Source of the DNA: Stratiformator vulcanicus
Lineage (GTDB): Bacteria > Planctomycetota > Planctomycetia > Planctomycetales > Planctomycetaceae
NCBI RefSeq assembly: GCF_007744515.1
Contig: NZ_CP036268.1
Location: forward strand, 3,332,712 to 3,396,711
Direction of reading: 5' to 3'
Length of the DNA stretch: 64,000 nt
In this document: one piece after another, positions 1-7,920 of the stretch
Layout: each line of letters begins with the position of its first letter
How positions within the stretch are numbered: position 1 is the first letter of the stretch
Position numbers and translations under genes: made by a program
Notes under the pieces: model-generated
What the model was told of the DNA's origin: nothing
Database searches by the model: none
What the model saw: the letters and a program-made list of their open reading frames with translations, nothing else

Positions 1-2
1 TC

Positions 3-677
3 AGTCCGTTCCCTGCCATGGCATCCGGGGCGGAACCGATTTCTATTCTGCCGATCGGGGACTCCATCACGCAGGGAGGCAAGCGGGATCGCGAAGAGTA
101 CACCTATCGCTGGTCGCTAGGCAAAATTCTTTCGGAGAAGGGCGTCGCTTACGACTTCATCGGAACGCGCAGACGGGGACTGCACGGTGACGCGACGTGG
201 CCGGATATTGCCGGTCAGCCGTTCGACGGCGACCACGAAGGCTACTACGGCGCGAAGACGGCATCGGTCCTCGAAAAGCTGAAGAAGAACCTGCCGAAAC
301 TTTCCTCGCCCGATTTCGCGCTGATCCATCTCGGGACCAACGACCAGAAATCGGCGGACCACCAGGCGGCGATCGTCGAACCGCTCGAGGAAATGATCGG
401 ACAACTTCGCGAGCGCAACCCGACGATCGTGATTCTTATCGGTCACCTCAACTTCAACGGGGGCGCAGCACTTAAGATTCGCCCGCTCGTTGAAGAGATG
501 GCCGAACGTCTTTCGACCGACGAGTCGCCGGTCAAGACGGTCCATCACTACAAGGACTGGATCGAAAACCCGAAGCGGCAGGGCACCGACACATTCGATT
601 GGGCCCACCCGAATCGGCAGGGGCAGGAAAAAATGGCACGCGCATGGTGGGAGGCGATGGAGCCATACACGCGGTGA
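3..677 (+). CDS. SGNH/GDSL-type esterase or lipase, 5' end cut by window edge
   Basis: The reading frame is open to the left edge, and the first in-frame ATG (position 18) sits in what looks like the end of a signal peptide (PAMA then SGA). The true start is therefore outside the window and the protein is probably exported. The SGNH hydrolase blocks are readable: GDSIT near the N-terminus carries the nucleophilic Ser, a Gly follows in YYGAK, the Asn is in GTND, and DWAHP near the C-terminus supplies the Asp and His. Members hydrolyse ester bonds of carbohydrates or lipids, but the substrate cannot be read from sequence. About 220 residues are visible, typical of a single-domain SGNH protein. 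The stop is TGA at 675-677. Confidence 0.85.
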   Translation, partial: SPFPAMASGAEPISILPIGDSITQGGKRDREEYTYRWSLGKILSEKGVAYDFIGTRRRGLHGDATWPDIAGQPFDGDHEGYYGAKTASVLEKLKKNLPKLSSPDFALIHLGTNDQKSADHQAAIVEPLEEMIGQLRERNPTIVILIGHLNFNGGAALKIRPLVEEMAERLSTDESPVKTVHHYKDWIENPKRQGTDTFDWAHPNRQGQEKMARAWWEAMEPYTR

Positions 678-729
678 CCATCCGGAGCCGCGGTGGTGCC
701 GGCGGCACATTCTCGGACAGATCAGAATG

Positions 730-1344
730 TTACGACCCGGCACTCGTGGCCTTGAATACCGCCCGTACGCCGAACAGCACCAAGCCTAGAATGCCGATCG
801 TCATTGCGATAAATCCGCTGACAACCAGCGGGATGTTCACTCGCGTCACATTTCGCCGGATGCGGAGGGTGAAGCCGGTGACCTCCAAATCCAATTCTCC
901 GTTCGCGATGGCGGTCAGCTCGTAGATGTCGCTGACGGGGACATCAAGAACCGGGAGGACGCGTTTCGCCCAATAACGATGCGGCTCATCGAACAGCCCG
1001 CGCGACTGCGACATATCTTCGTTGATGATCGCCCCGGCCTGACCGGCCCAAACGGTGGAGCCGTCGGCGGTAATTGCGCAATCATAAATAGCATATTTCG
1101 TCGCGAATTGTCCTGAAGGCAAGACGACTTCGACTGCCAACTCCAAGGCCACAGGACTCATGCCCCGCGTCAGTTCGAACGCGAGCGGCTCGCCGGGCGT
1201 CACGTCGTAACGGGCAACTTCTTCACCGGAAGCGAACGCTGCCTGAAACAAGAATCCAAATCCGATCGCGGCGCCCACTATGGCAATCGCCAAGCTGATC
1301 GCGATCGGCAAAAAGCCCGAAAACGGCTGACGGCGCGGGTACAC
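730..1344 (-). CDS. Hypothetical protein with two membrane helices
   Basis: A protein of 204 residues with a GTG start, 6 bp after the stop of the gene at 1351-1755; the two are probably co-transcribed. A GGAG lies about 9 nt before the GTG, inside the end of the upstream gene. One hydrophobic helix lies near residues 12-38 and another near 172-195. Between them is a predicted extracytoplasmic, beta-rich domain of about 130 residues. I recognise no family. The topology (short tail, helix, large outer domain, helix) suggests an inner-membrane protein with an exported sensor or scaffold domain, which is inference only. Confidence 0.7.
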   Translation of the reverse strand: MYPRRQPFSGFLPIAISLAIAIVGAAIGFGFLFQAAFASGEEVARYDVTPGEPLAFELTRGMSPVALELAVEVVLPSGQFATKYAIYDCAITADGSTVWAGQAGAIINEDMSQSRGLFDEPHRYWAKRVLPVLDVPVSDIYELTAIANGELDLEVTGFTLRIRRNVTRVNIPLVVSGFIAMTIGILGLVLFGVRAVFKATSAGS

Positions 1345-1350
1345 GAGAAC

Positions 1351-1755
1351 CTACTCCGTGACCGGAACCGGCTTCATTTCGAAGGTGCCCTTCTTCCCGG
1401 CAGAAGCTGCGTACTGGCCTTTGAACTCATCGCCTACGATCTCGCCGCTCCACGTGTAGAGGCCGCCGTTGTCTTCGCCAAGGTCGGTCTCGCCGGAGAA
1501 GATGATTTTCTCCCCGACCGCTTTGCCATTCATCTCGACATAAAAGCAAAACTTCTCGCTGCAAACGCCGGTGAACTTGGCTTTCCATTGGTCGCCGTCG
1601 ACTTGCTCCGCTTCGCAGCGAAGCTCCTTGCAGTGCTCTTCTTTGCCTTCGGCCGCCCATGTACCAACCCATTTCAGAGAAGGTTCGGCTGCTCCGGCGG
1701 ACGAGACAATTCCGACAGGCATCAACAGGCAGGCAGCGAGAATGGCGATTCGCAT
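1351..1755 (-). CDS. Small secreted protein with four cysteines, hypothetical
   Basis: A protein of 134 residues with a clear signal peptide ending near SAGAAEP at about residue 23. The mature part is small and acidic and contains two Cys pairs (HCKELRC and VCSEKFC), which could form disulfides or bind a metal. The rest has Gly-rich alternating segments such as GETDLGEDNGG and GEIVGDEFKGQY that read like an antiparallel beta structure. No family is recognised. It is followed at 6 bp by the two-helix membrane protein, so the pair may act together at the membrane. The ATG at 1755 is preceded by AGGAG-like sequence in the CTCCTTC complement. Confidence 0.7.
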   Translation of the reverse strand: MRIAILAACLLMPVGIVSSAGAAEPSLKWVGTWAAEGKEEHCKELRCEAEQVDGDQWKAKFTGVCSEKFCFYVEMNGKAVGEKIIFSGETDLGEDNGGLYTWSGEIVGDEFKGQYAASAGKKGTFEMKPVPVTE

Positions 1756-2029
1756 TGAAGGAGCACTCCGATATCAGGCGACAAGACGATTTGAATCCAA
1801 CAGTCAAATCATGCTACGAGCGAATCTCCTGACAGCAAGTGAAACGCGATTCTCCGACTGCTCGCCCGTTGCATCTCAAAGAGAAATCTTGAGCCTCGAA
1901 CGCGATGCACTCCGATCTAGCCGATCATGCGAACCTTGCGGGACTCAGAGCGTCTGAATTCCCTGAAGCGGCATGATGACGAGTGCGGAACATCTCACAG
2001 GCCCGCTCCGCTCGTCGCTGCAATCATGC

Positions 2030-2100
2030 GGCCCGTTCGTCTAGTGGAAGGATGCGAGACCCTCACTCTCGAGGCACGGGTTCGATTCCCGTACGGGTCA
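2030..2100 (+). tRNA. tRNA-Glu (anticodon CTC)
   Basis: It folds by hand into a full cloverleaf: acceptor GGCCCGT with ACGGGTC (one G-U at 2-71) plus discriminator A. The D arm starts GTCTAG, the anticodon stem is CGAGA/TCTCG, and the T stem ACGGG/CCCGT closes loop TTCGATT. The seven-base anticodon loop CCCTCAC gives anticodon CTC, which reads GAG. The variable loop has only four bases (AGGC), matching the missing position 47 typical of tRNA-Glu. CCA is not encoded. The odd point is C at position 33, where U is almost universal. Confidence 0.93.
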
Positions 2101-2126
2101 ATTGCGACATGACAGGCTATTAAGAG

Positions 2127-2163
2127 CGATCATGCCAAGACCGTCGGTCGCTTGGCATGATCG
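2127..2163. terminator. 13-bp perfect inverted repeat between tRNA-Glu and the SHD1 gene
   Basis: CGATCATGCCAAG at 2127-2139 is exactly repeated in inverted form at 2151-2163, with an 11-nt loop. It lies 27 bp after the tRNA and 15 bp after the stop of the minus-strand SHD1 gene, so it can stop transcription from both sides. There is no T-run, so rho-independent termination is uncertain. Confidence 0.55.
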
Positions 2164-2177
2164 TAATCCCCAAAAGC

Positions 2178-3221
2178 CTACATTTTGCCCTTCAGCAGGA
2201 AGGCCACCACGGCCGTGACTGCGAAAATCAAGAGCCCGATATTGCGGTAGCTGTTCGGACCGGAGAACCAACCGCCGCTAGCTTGGGGTTGCTGGTATGC
2301 CGCGGGCGAATATTGCTGCGGGGGGGCCACTTGATTCGGAGTCAAAACGGTGGTGCTGGGCGGACGCGGTGTCGCATTCGATTCAGTGAAGCCTTCGCCC
2401 GATTCCGAACTCGTATCCGACTCATCGAAGCCGGAACTCCCATCGTCGATGGAATCTTCATCACCCGGGAAGTTGACCGATAGCCCATTTGTATCGCCGA
2501 ACAGGTCCGTCTGCTCTTCAAAATCTCCTCCGGCCTGACCAGTCGCGGCCGCTAATTCTGCAGGCGAAAAACTGCCTGGGACGAGGCTTCGAATACCCGG
2601 ATTATCCGTGACTGCGTAAATGTAGGCATGATCTTCGTGGCTAAACGAGTCGACCGAATCGACCCAGGTCATCCCATCGACTTCAATCAACACGTTGCGA
2701 TCAGGAAGCATCCGGTCGAGTCGACCGACAAACGGCTCACGGCCTTGAAGATTCCACGTTCGCCGCTCGCCAAGTTGAGATTCGAGCGAGGACTCGACGC
2801 GAAGGCCTGATTCGCGGAGTGCATACATTTGATCGGCCACGCTCAATTCGCTCAGGTCGAACGTCTTCGTGAACGAATCGATTCGTAGCACGACTTTGCC
2901 GTTTCTCATTTGATTGAGTCGGCCGAACATCTGCTGGCCGTCGGCGGTCGTCCAGGCACGAATGCCTTTGAGCGACAGTTGGCGGACGATCTCCTGCTGA
3001 TCCGAAGGGACCAGATCGACTAGGGCAACACTTGTTGTGCCCCCCTGCATCAGCTTGAAGACAGCCTTACCGCGAGAAATGCTGACGAATTCCGCCGTCA
3101 CCGAATTGCCGCTTTGGTCGGTCCAGACCCGCATTTGCGCAGCCGCGATACCCGCGGAAAAAACGACGACCGCTAATCCCGTGACGCTGATGCGCAGCAG
3201 CTTCGAACATTGTTGACCCAT
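2178..3221 (-). CDS. Secreted or anchored protein with three SHD1-like repeats
   Basis: A protein of 347 residues from the ATG at 3221, chosen over an ATG 13 codons earlier because it places a good signal peptide (KLLRISVTGLAVVVFSAG) at the start. Three SHD1-like segments follow in tandem, beginning MRVWTDQSG, IRAWTTADG and RTWNLQG. Each has the R-x-W-T/N-x2-x-G opening and a buried FK/VL core typical of SHD1 (SLA1 homology domain 1) proteins, abundant in planctomycetes. An acidic, Ser/Asp-rich and then Pro/Gln-rich low-complexity linker leads to a C-terminal transmembrane helix (IGLLIFAVTAVVAFLL) and a short basic tail. Role unknown; a membrane-anchored envelope protein is the likely topology. 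Confidence 0.8.
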   Translation of the reverse strand: MGQQCSKLLRISVTGLAVVVFSAGIAAAQMRVWTDQSGNSVTAEFVSISRGKAVFKLMQGGTTSVALVDLVPSDQQEIVRQLSLKGIRAWTTADGQQMFGRLNQMRNGKVVLRIDSFTKTFDLSELSVADQMYALRESGLRVESSLESQLGERRTWNLQGREPFVGRLDRMLPDRNVLIEVDGMTWVDSVDSFSHEDHAYIYAVTDNPGIRSLVPGSFSPAELAAATGQAGGDFEEQTDLFGDTNGLSVNFPGDEDSIDDGSSGFDESDTSSESGEGFTESNATPRPPSTTVLTPNQVAPPQQYSPAAYQQPQASGGWFSGPNSYRNIGLLIFAVTAVVAFLLKGKM

Positions 3222-3534
3222 TTTCGGCTCGCTATTGGTAAGTGCCTTTGAAAACCGCATCTCGACGACCGAACAGAGCGGATGGGAGTTACCCCGATAG
3301 TCGACGAATACCTATCGTTTCGAATTTTCAGATCGAAACAGACGATCAGTCGCCGGTCAAGTCCAAACGTCCCGACTCGGACAGTTTGACGCAATTGCGG
3401 ACCTCAAGGTTCCCGATTCGTTGAACACTAGTTCGGACGAGGGAGGGCCGAGAATATTCTCACTCGATTCGAAATTCGCCCAAATTTCACAATGGGAGGA
3501 ATCGGAACCAGAAGCGGCGCGCTTTCGGTTCATC
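3222..3534. other. Intergenic region, no gene seen
   Basis: 313 bp between two minus-strand genes. No reading frame with family character and no clear promoter were found. A perfect 12-bp palindrome, GAGAATATTCTC, lies at 3450-3461 and could be a protein-binding site for the SHD1 gene downstream on the minus strand. Confidence 0.4.
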
Positions 3535-4551
3535 TCACCCAAGCGGATACAGATACGTACTGGTAATTTTTTCGATCTGCTGCATGACCTCATCATCGAG
3601 CGTGGTCTCCGCAGTCGGCAGGAGTTCTTCCAGTTGTTCGACCGTATTGACGCCGAAGATCGTCGATGCGACGAAGTCACGCTGCTTGCTCCACGCGAGC
3701 GCAAGCACCGATAGCGAAACGCCCGCGTCCGCCGCGACCTCTTTGAGATCGGACGTCGTGGCAAGCGACTTCTCGTTGACGAAACGCCGCACCATCGCCT
3801 GCTGACGTTCGCCCTCGGCCCGATAATTCGTAAATCGGGCCCCGTCCGGCCATTGCCCGTTGAGATATTTACCGGTCAACACTCCGCCGCCGAGCGGCGA
3901 GTAGGGGAGCAGGCTGATCTGCTCACGCCGGCAGATATCGGCGAGGGCATCGTCGAAGCGGCGGTTCGCAACGCTGTAGTTGTTTTGAATCGACTCGTAG
4001 CGGGCGAAGCCGTGTTTCTCCGCGACCGCCTGAGCCTTCATCGTCCCCCAGGCCGACTCATTGCTCGAACCGATGAAGCGAACTTTGCCTTCCTCAATTA
4101 GCTCCGTCAGCACTTCGAGAGTCGCCTCGTACGCGAAGTCGGCGTCGGGCCAGTGCGTCTGGTACAGATCGATGTAATCAGTCTTCAGGCGATTCAAACT
4201 CCCCTCGACCGCCGCCCGAATATTGTGCCTGTCCAAGGCCGTCTTACCGTGCCGAACCGGAGGCACGAACCATCCATGCGCCGAGCCGGTGACCTTTGTC
4301 GCGATGATGAACGATTCCCGCTCCTGATACGACAGCCACTTCCCAACGATCTCCTCGGTGCGATGCACCCATTTCTTATCTGGCGGGACCGGATAAATCT
4401 CCGCGGTGTCAAAGAAGTCGATTCCCGCCTCCGCCGCGCGATCCATGATCCGGAACGCCTCGGTCTCGTCACATGTCGAGCCGAAGGTCATCGTGCCAAG
4501 GCAGAGGTCGGTGACGACCAGGGAAGAGCGTCCAATACGGCGTTTATTCAT
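3535..4551 (-). CDS. Aldo/keto reductase
   Basis: An NAD(P)H-dependent oxidoreductase of the aldo/keto reductase superfamily, 338 residues, close to family length. The catalytic tetrad is visible: Asp48 in FFDTAE, Tyr53 in EIYP, Lys86 in IATKV and His133 in YQTHWPD. The opening [21 protein letters not shown] is the usual N-terminal hairpin and first strand. Features such as [23 protein letters not shown] and a C-terminal VNTVEQLEE resemble the Tas/YajO-like bacterial branch, which reduces aldehydes of unknown physiological identity. It stands alone, 47 bp from the upstream beta-propeller gene on the same strand. The ATG is at 4551. Confidence 0.92.
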   Translation of the reverse strand: MNKRRIGRSSLVVTDLCLGTMTFGSTCDETEAFRIMDRAAEAGIDFFDTAEIYPVPPDKKWVHRTEEIVGKWLSYQERESFIIATKVTGSAHGWFVPPVRHGKTALDRHNIRAAVEGSLNRLKTDYIDLYQTHWPDADFAYEATLEVLTELIEEGKVRFIGSSNESAWGTMKAQAVAEKHGFARYESIQNNYSVANRRFDDALADICRREQISLLPYSPLGGGVLTGKYLNGQWPDGARFTNYRAEGERQQAMVRRFVNEKSLATTSDLKEVAADAGVSLSVLALAWSKQRDFVASTIFGVNTVEQLEELLPTAETTLDDEVMQQIEKITSTYLYPLG

Positions 4552-4598
4552 AGTTCTGACGGGGGATAATTAGGATTTTTAACCAGAGCTTAAAACGA

Positions 4599-5573
4599 CT
4601 AATCAATCAGACGACGAAGAGCGTTTGCATCTTCGCCATCAAGCACCAACGTATTCGCCAGACCATTGCCGAAGTTCTTAAAATCCTTGAACTGCCAGAC
4701 GACCTCTTTATCCCGAGTCACTTCGACGAGTTGAGGATTTTCCGGGCCGGCGTGGCAATTGCCGATAATCAGATTGCCGTTCGGCAGCTGATGCACATTG
4801 GTCGTCCACGCGAGGGTGATGCCGGGAAGATCGTGCTGGGCGAGGTGCCAGACGATCTCCTTCGCGGGCGTCACTTCCAGCACACTGTGACCGTTGCCCG
4901 TGGCGATCAGATAGTTGCCAGCTTCGTTCTTCGTCGCCGAGAAGCACTTGCCGCCCCAGCTCTCGGGTCCGTGGCCGCCCGACGGTCGGCGACCGAACAG
5001 GGGCACCTCGTAATCCCAGACGACGGCGCCTTCCGCGTCGTATTCCTTCACGCGGCCGTCCCGTTCATGGGCGACGAGATAGTGGCCGTTGTCCAATTTG
5101 CGGACCAGTCGCGTATCGCTGTGAACACTCGACTTAAGAACGTCGAGCGAGACTACCTTCACGAGGTCGCCGGCTCGATCGACTTCAATAATCCGGCCCG
5201 GCCCCGACTCGGCGATCATCGTGTTGCCATCGGCCAGCCGCTCGAAAGCATGGACTTCGACCTTACCGCGATAATCGCCATCTCGGTTCTGCTTGGCGGC
5301 ATCGTACTCCCACACGACCTCCTGAGTGGGAATATCAATCTCAACGAGCCGATGCCAACTGCCCGCGTGCGTTAGCAACCGCCGATTTTTGAGCAGTTGC
5401 AGATCATGCACCGGACCTTTGCGATCCCAATGCCACAGCACTCGGTTGCCGTCGGTAGGGTCAACGATTGTCAGGCCCTTACCGGACTCCGCACCGATAA
5501 CGAGCCGATCTTCTGCGGCGCAGGGGGAGTTCGCAGCCAAAAGACACAAGAACGTCGCAATTAAGGTCTTCAT
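4599..5573 (-). CDS. Secreted PQQ-like/WD-type beta-propeller protein
   Basis: 324 residues from the ATG at 5573. An ATG 11 codons upstream is in frame, but this start places the signal peptide MKTLIATFLCLLAANSPCAA at the N-terminus. The mature protein is a series of about seven blades with the recurrent pattern 'hhhANGNThhhE.......E.D..G.hVW.h', for example EVVWEYDAAK, AVVWDYEVP, EIVWHLAQH and EVVWQFKDF. Such propellers resemble PQQ-repeat or arylsulfotransferase-like scaffolds. No catalytic His cluster is evident, so a binding role is more likely than enzyme activity. It sits directly downstream of a sulfatase on the same strand, 63 bp away, which may link it to polysaccharide sulfate metabolism (inference). 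Confidence 0.8.
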   Translation of the reverse strand: MKTLIATFLCLLAANSPCAAEDRLVIGAESGKGLTIVDPTDGNRVLWHWDRKGPVHDLQLLKNRRLLTHAGSWHRLVEIDIPTQEVVWEYDAAKQNRDGDYRGKVEVHAFERLADGNTMIAESGPGRIIEVDRAGDLVKVVSLDVLKSSVHSDTRLVRKLDNGHYLVAHERDGRVKEYDAEGAVVWDYEVPLFGRRPSGGHGPESWGGKCFSATKNEAGNYLIATGNGHSVLEVTPAKEIVWHLAQHDLPGITLAWTTNVHQLPNGNLIIGNCHAGPENPQLVEVTRDKEVVWQFKDFKNFGNGLANTLVLDGEDANALRRLID

Positions 5574-5636
5574 AGATTCGCTGATCTTGGTATTAAAAAT
5601 ACGCAATTAGAATTTGCATGACCCGCTGCGCGATCA

Positions 5637-7082
5637 CTAGCGAAGCGTCGGCATCTTCGAATTCGTTTTCTCGCGGAATTCACGCAATCGACTCAGCATG
5701 CGCGAGACACGCTTCGGTTCCGTTTTCGCCAGATCATTCGTTTCACCGACATCTTTGGCGAGATCATATAATTCCACGTGGTCGTTTTCATAAAATTCGA
5801 TCAACTTCCAATTCCCGTCGCGAACCGCCCCGGCGGGTGAGCCGCCTTGGTTGCCGTAGTGCGGGAAGTGCCAGTAGATCGGGCCGCGCTCGAAACTGCT
5901 GCCCTCGAGGGCCGGTACGAAGCTGACACCGTCGACGTGCTGCTCAGCACGGGCGGGGAGGTCGACAATATCGAGGATGGTCGGATAGAAGTCGGGACTC
6001 GTCACGACGGCATCGCTGACGGAACCGCCTTCGGTCACACCCGGCCATCGCACCAGCAGCGGTTCCCGAATGCCGCCCTCGTACATCCAGCCCTTACCCG
6101 CCTTCAGCGGTAAATTAGTCGTGGGGTGACCCTCCGAGGTCGACAGTCCGCCGTTGTCAGAGGTCAAAATGACGAGGGTCTCATCTGCCAGACCTTGACG
6201 TTCCAATTCGTCCAGAACTCGCCCGACGGCCTGATCCATGGCGTCGACCATCGCCGCGTAGACGGCATGTTCCTGAACCTGTCGCCAGCGTCGCGATCCG
6301 ACCCGGCCCCAAAGTTCGCCGTCGACGTTTAATTCCTTGCGTTTCTCTTTGTACTTCGCAACGAGGTCCGCTCGCCCCATCAGGGGCGTGTGAACCGAAT
6401 AAAAGGAGAGGTACGCGAGGAACGGCCTTTCGGAATTTTCGGCGATGAACGTCGCTGTCTCTTCGGCCAGCCGGGCGGGGAGATGCTCACCGGGCGGACC
6501 ATCTTCTAATCGTGGATTTCCATAGGGGGAGAAATACTTCTTGCCGCGATACGGTCCGCCACTTTCCACTCCTCCTTTGTTGACATCGAATCCCTGATCC
6601 TCCGGGAAAAAGCCTTCCGCTCCGAGGTGCCATTTGCCGGCGAAAAACGTCGCATATCCTTCCTCGCGCAAGGCTTCCGCCAGCGTGATCTCGGCATGGG
6701 GAAGCCGATCGGCGTACGGTGCCGGCAACATCTTGGTGTCGCGTTTCCAGTTCTCAGGCTGATTGTTTCCAGCCGGATTGATAAAGGTCGTAATCCCAAC
6801 CCGCTGCGGATATTTGCCCGTCAGAATGCTGGCCCGCGTCGGGGAACAGACCGGACAGGCCGCGTAAGCGTTGGTGAACTTCATCCCGGTCGCGGCGAGA
6901 CGATCAATATTCGGCGTCTCGTAAAACGTGCTGCCATAGCAACCGAGATCGGTCCAGCCGAGATCGTCGACAAGAAAGAATACGACGTTCTTCGCTTTTG
7001 TCTCTTCGGCGATTGCCGCCAATGTCGGCAGCACCGACGTCAGAGCCAACGCGGTTAATGTGAGACGGATATAGGGGCGCAA
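5637..7082 (-). CDS. Formylglycine-dependent sulfatase, exported
   Basis: A type I sulfatase of 481 residues. I chose the TTG at 7082: AGGAGA lies 6 nt upstream, a signal peptide follows at once (RPYIRLTLTALALTS), and the overlap with the upstream usp gene caused by the ATG at 7175 is removed. The active-site signature CSPTR places the Cys converted to formylglycine near residue 79. Metal ligands are Asp39-Asp40 in LVDDLG and the Asp-Asn of TSDNGG, with FFAGKWHLG (Lys, His) and YSVHTP (His) completing the site. The C-terminal WHFPHYGNQGG and LYDLAKDVGETNDLA are typical of arylsulfatase A-like enzymes. It probably desulfates algal polysaccharides in the periplasm. It needs a formylglycine-generating enzyme encoded elsewhere. 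Confidence 0.92.
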   Translation of the reverse strand: MRPYIRLTLTALALTSVLPTLAAIAEETKAKNVVFFLVDDLGWTDLGCYGSTFYETPNIDRLAATGMKFTNAYAACPVCSPTRASILTGKYPQRVGITTFINPAGNNQPENWKRDTKMLPAPYADRLPHAEITLAEALREEGYATFFAGKWHLGAEGFFPEDQGFDVNKGGVESGGPYRGKKYFSPYGNPRLEDGPPGEHLPARLAEETATFIAENSERPFLAYLSFYSVHTPLMGRADLVAKYKEKRKELNVDGELWGRVGSRRWRQVQEHAVYAAMVDAMDQAVGRVLDELERQGLADETLVILTSDNGGLSTSEGHPTTNLPLKAGKGWMYEGGIREPLLVRWPGVTEGGSVSDAVVTSPDFYPTILDIVDLPARAEQHVDGVSFVPALEGSSFERGPIYWHFPHYGNQGGSPAGAVRDGNWKLIEFYENDHVELYDLAKDVGETNDLAKTEPKRVSRMLSRLREFREKTNSKMPTLR

Positions 7083-7128
7083 TTCGGTCTCTCCTGCTGT
7101 CGGAAATGATCTGCATAGAGTCGCCGTG

Positions 7129-7596
7129 TTAATCCGCGTCACCACGTCTGAGAACAAGGACGGAGCAGTGCGCATGGCGGATCACGCGCTCGGCGACCGA
7201 ACCGAGGAACAATCGCTTCAAACCGTGGTACCCGTGAGACGGAACGATGATGAGTTCGGCGCTCTGGGCGTCGGCATATTCGCAGATTTGCGTTCCGGGA
7301 TCGCCGAGCAGAATATTCGTCACGACATGCGGAGCATCAAATCGCTGCTTTAATTCCGCGAACTTCGATTCGACCTGAGTTTCGCGTTCGGACTCCGTCA
7401 CGTCGCCGATCAACACGCCCGGCGAAACGAAATCGAGCGGGTAGAGCACGTGAATCAGATGCACGCTTTCCGGACTCTTCGCGTGCGCAAGCCCCACTTG
7501 GAACGCGTGATCGGTATCGGCCGAGAAATCGACCGGGACAATGACCGTGGAATAGTCGTTCGTAATGTCCGGGTCATCTACGGAATCGGTTGACAT
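7129..7596 (-). CDS. Universal stress protein (UspA family)
   Basis: 155 residues from the ATG at 7596, which has AGAGG about 7 nt upstream. The ATG 13 codons further up lacks that. The fold pattern is clear: an opening [17 protein letters not shown], a central strand region, and the ATP-binding signature G-x2-G-x9-G-S in [17 protein letters not shown]. It ends with [10 protein letters not shown], the usual last strand. USPs of this class bind ATP and act as stress-linked dimers in the cytoplasm; the partner is unknown. The gene lies between the sulfatase and the transporter and need not be functionally tied to either. Confidence 0.92.
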   Translation of the reverse strand: MSTDSVDDPDITNDYSTVIVPVDFSADTDHAFQVGLAHAKSPESVHLIHVLYPLDFVSPGVLIGDVTESERETQVESKFAELKQRFDAPHVVTNILLGDPGTQICEYADAQSAELIIVPSHGYHGLKRLFLGSVAERVIRHAHCSVLVLRRGDAD

Positions 7597-7758
7597 GGCG
7601 GACCTCTTGAAACCGGGCGGCAAAAAGCGAAACACCGAACGTCGAACGTCAGAACGCTCGCCGATCGAACCTCAGCCTAACGCGCCACGGCTCAAGATTC
7701 CCATGCTGCGGGAACGAAGAATTTGCTCCCGCGTTCTGAGTCGCCGCAACCGACTTCG

Positions 7759-7920
7759 CTAACCCGAACTGCCCGTATCGCCGGTATTGATTGCCGGCTG
7801 ATTCTGCAGGTCTTCCGCCCCTGCCGGGGGGAGCGTCAACACCCGGAACAGGCAGTAGGAGACCACGATCAGTACGGTTCCGACCGAAGTACACATGATG
7901 ATCAAGCCAAGGGTCGTCAT
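7759..7920 (-). CDS. Small single-helix subunit of the NSS transporter (MetS-like), 53 aa
   Basis: A short gene easily missed by length filters. Its ATG (7918-7920) overlaps the TGA stop of the sodium symporter (7917-7919) in an ATGA arrangement, strong evidence for translational coupling. The product begins [20 protein letters not shown], continues with an S-Y-C-L-F-R segment and ends in a short Pro/Gln-rich tail. That is one transmembrane helix with a charged cytoplasmic end. Size and position match the MetS-type small subunits that accompany some bacterial NSS transporters (known from Corynebacterium MetP-MetS methionine uptake). Assignment rests on topology and context, since sequence conservation in this family is low. 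The rest of 7597-7916 holds nothing else. Confidence 0.78.
   Translation of the reverse strand: MTTLGLIIMCTSVGTVLIVVSYCLFRVLTLPPAGAEDLQNQPAINTGDTGSSG

Noticed and set aside
117-743. Long minus-strand open frame opposite the SGNH gene
   Set aside because: It is a mirror of a clearly coding frame with all SGNH motifs; no family character of its own.
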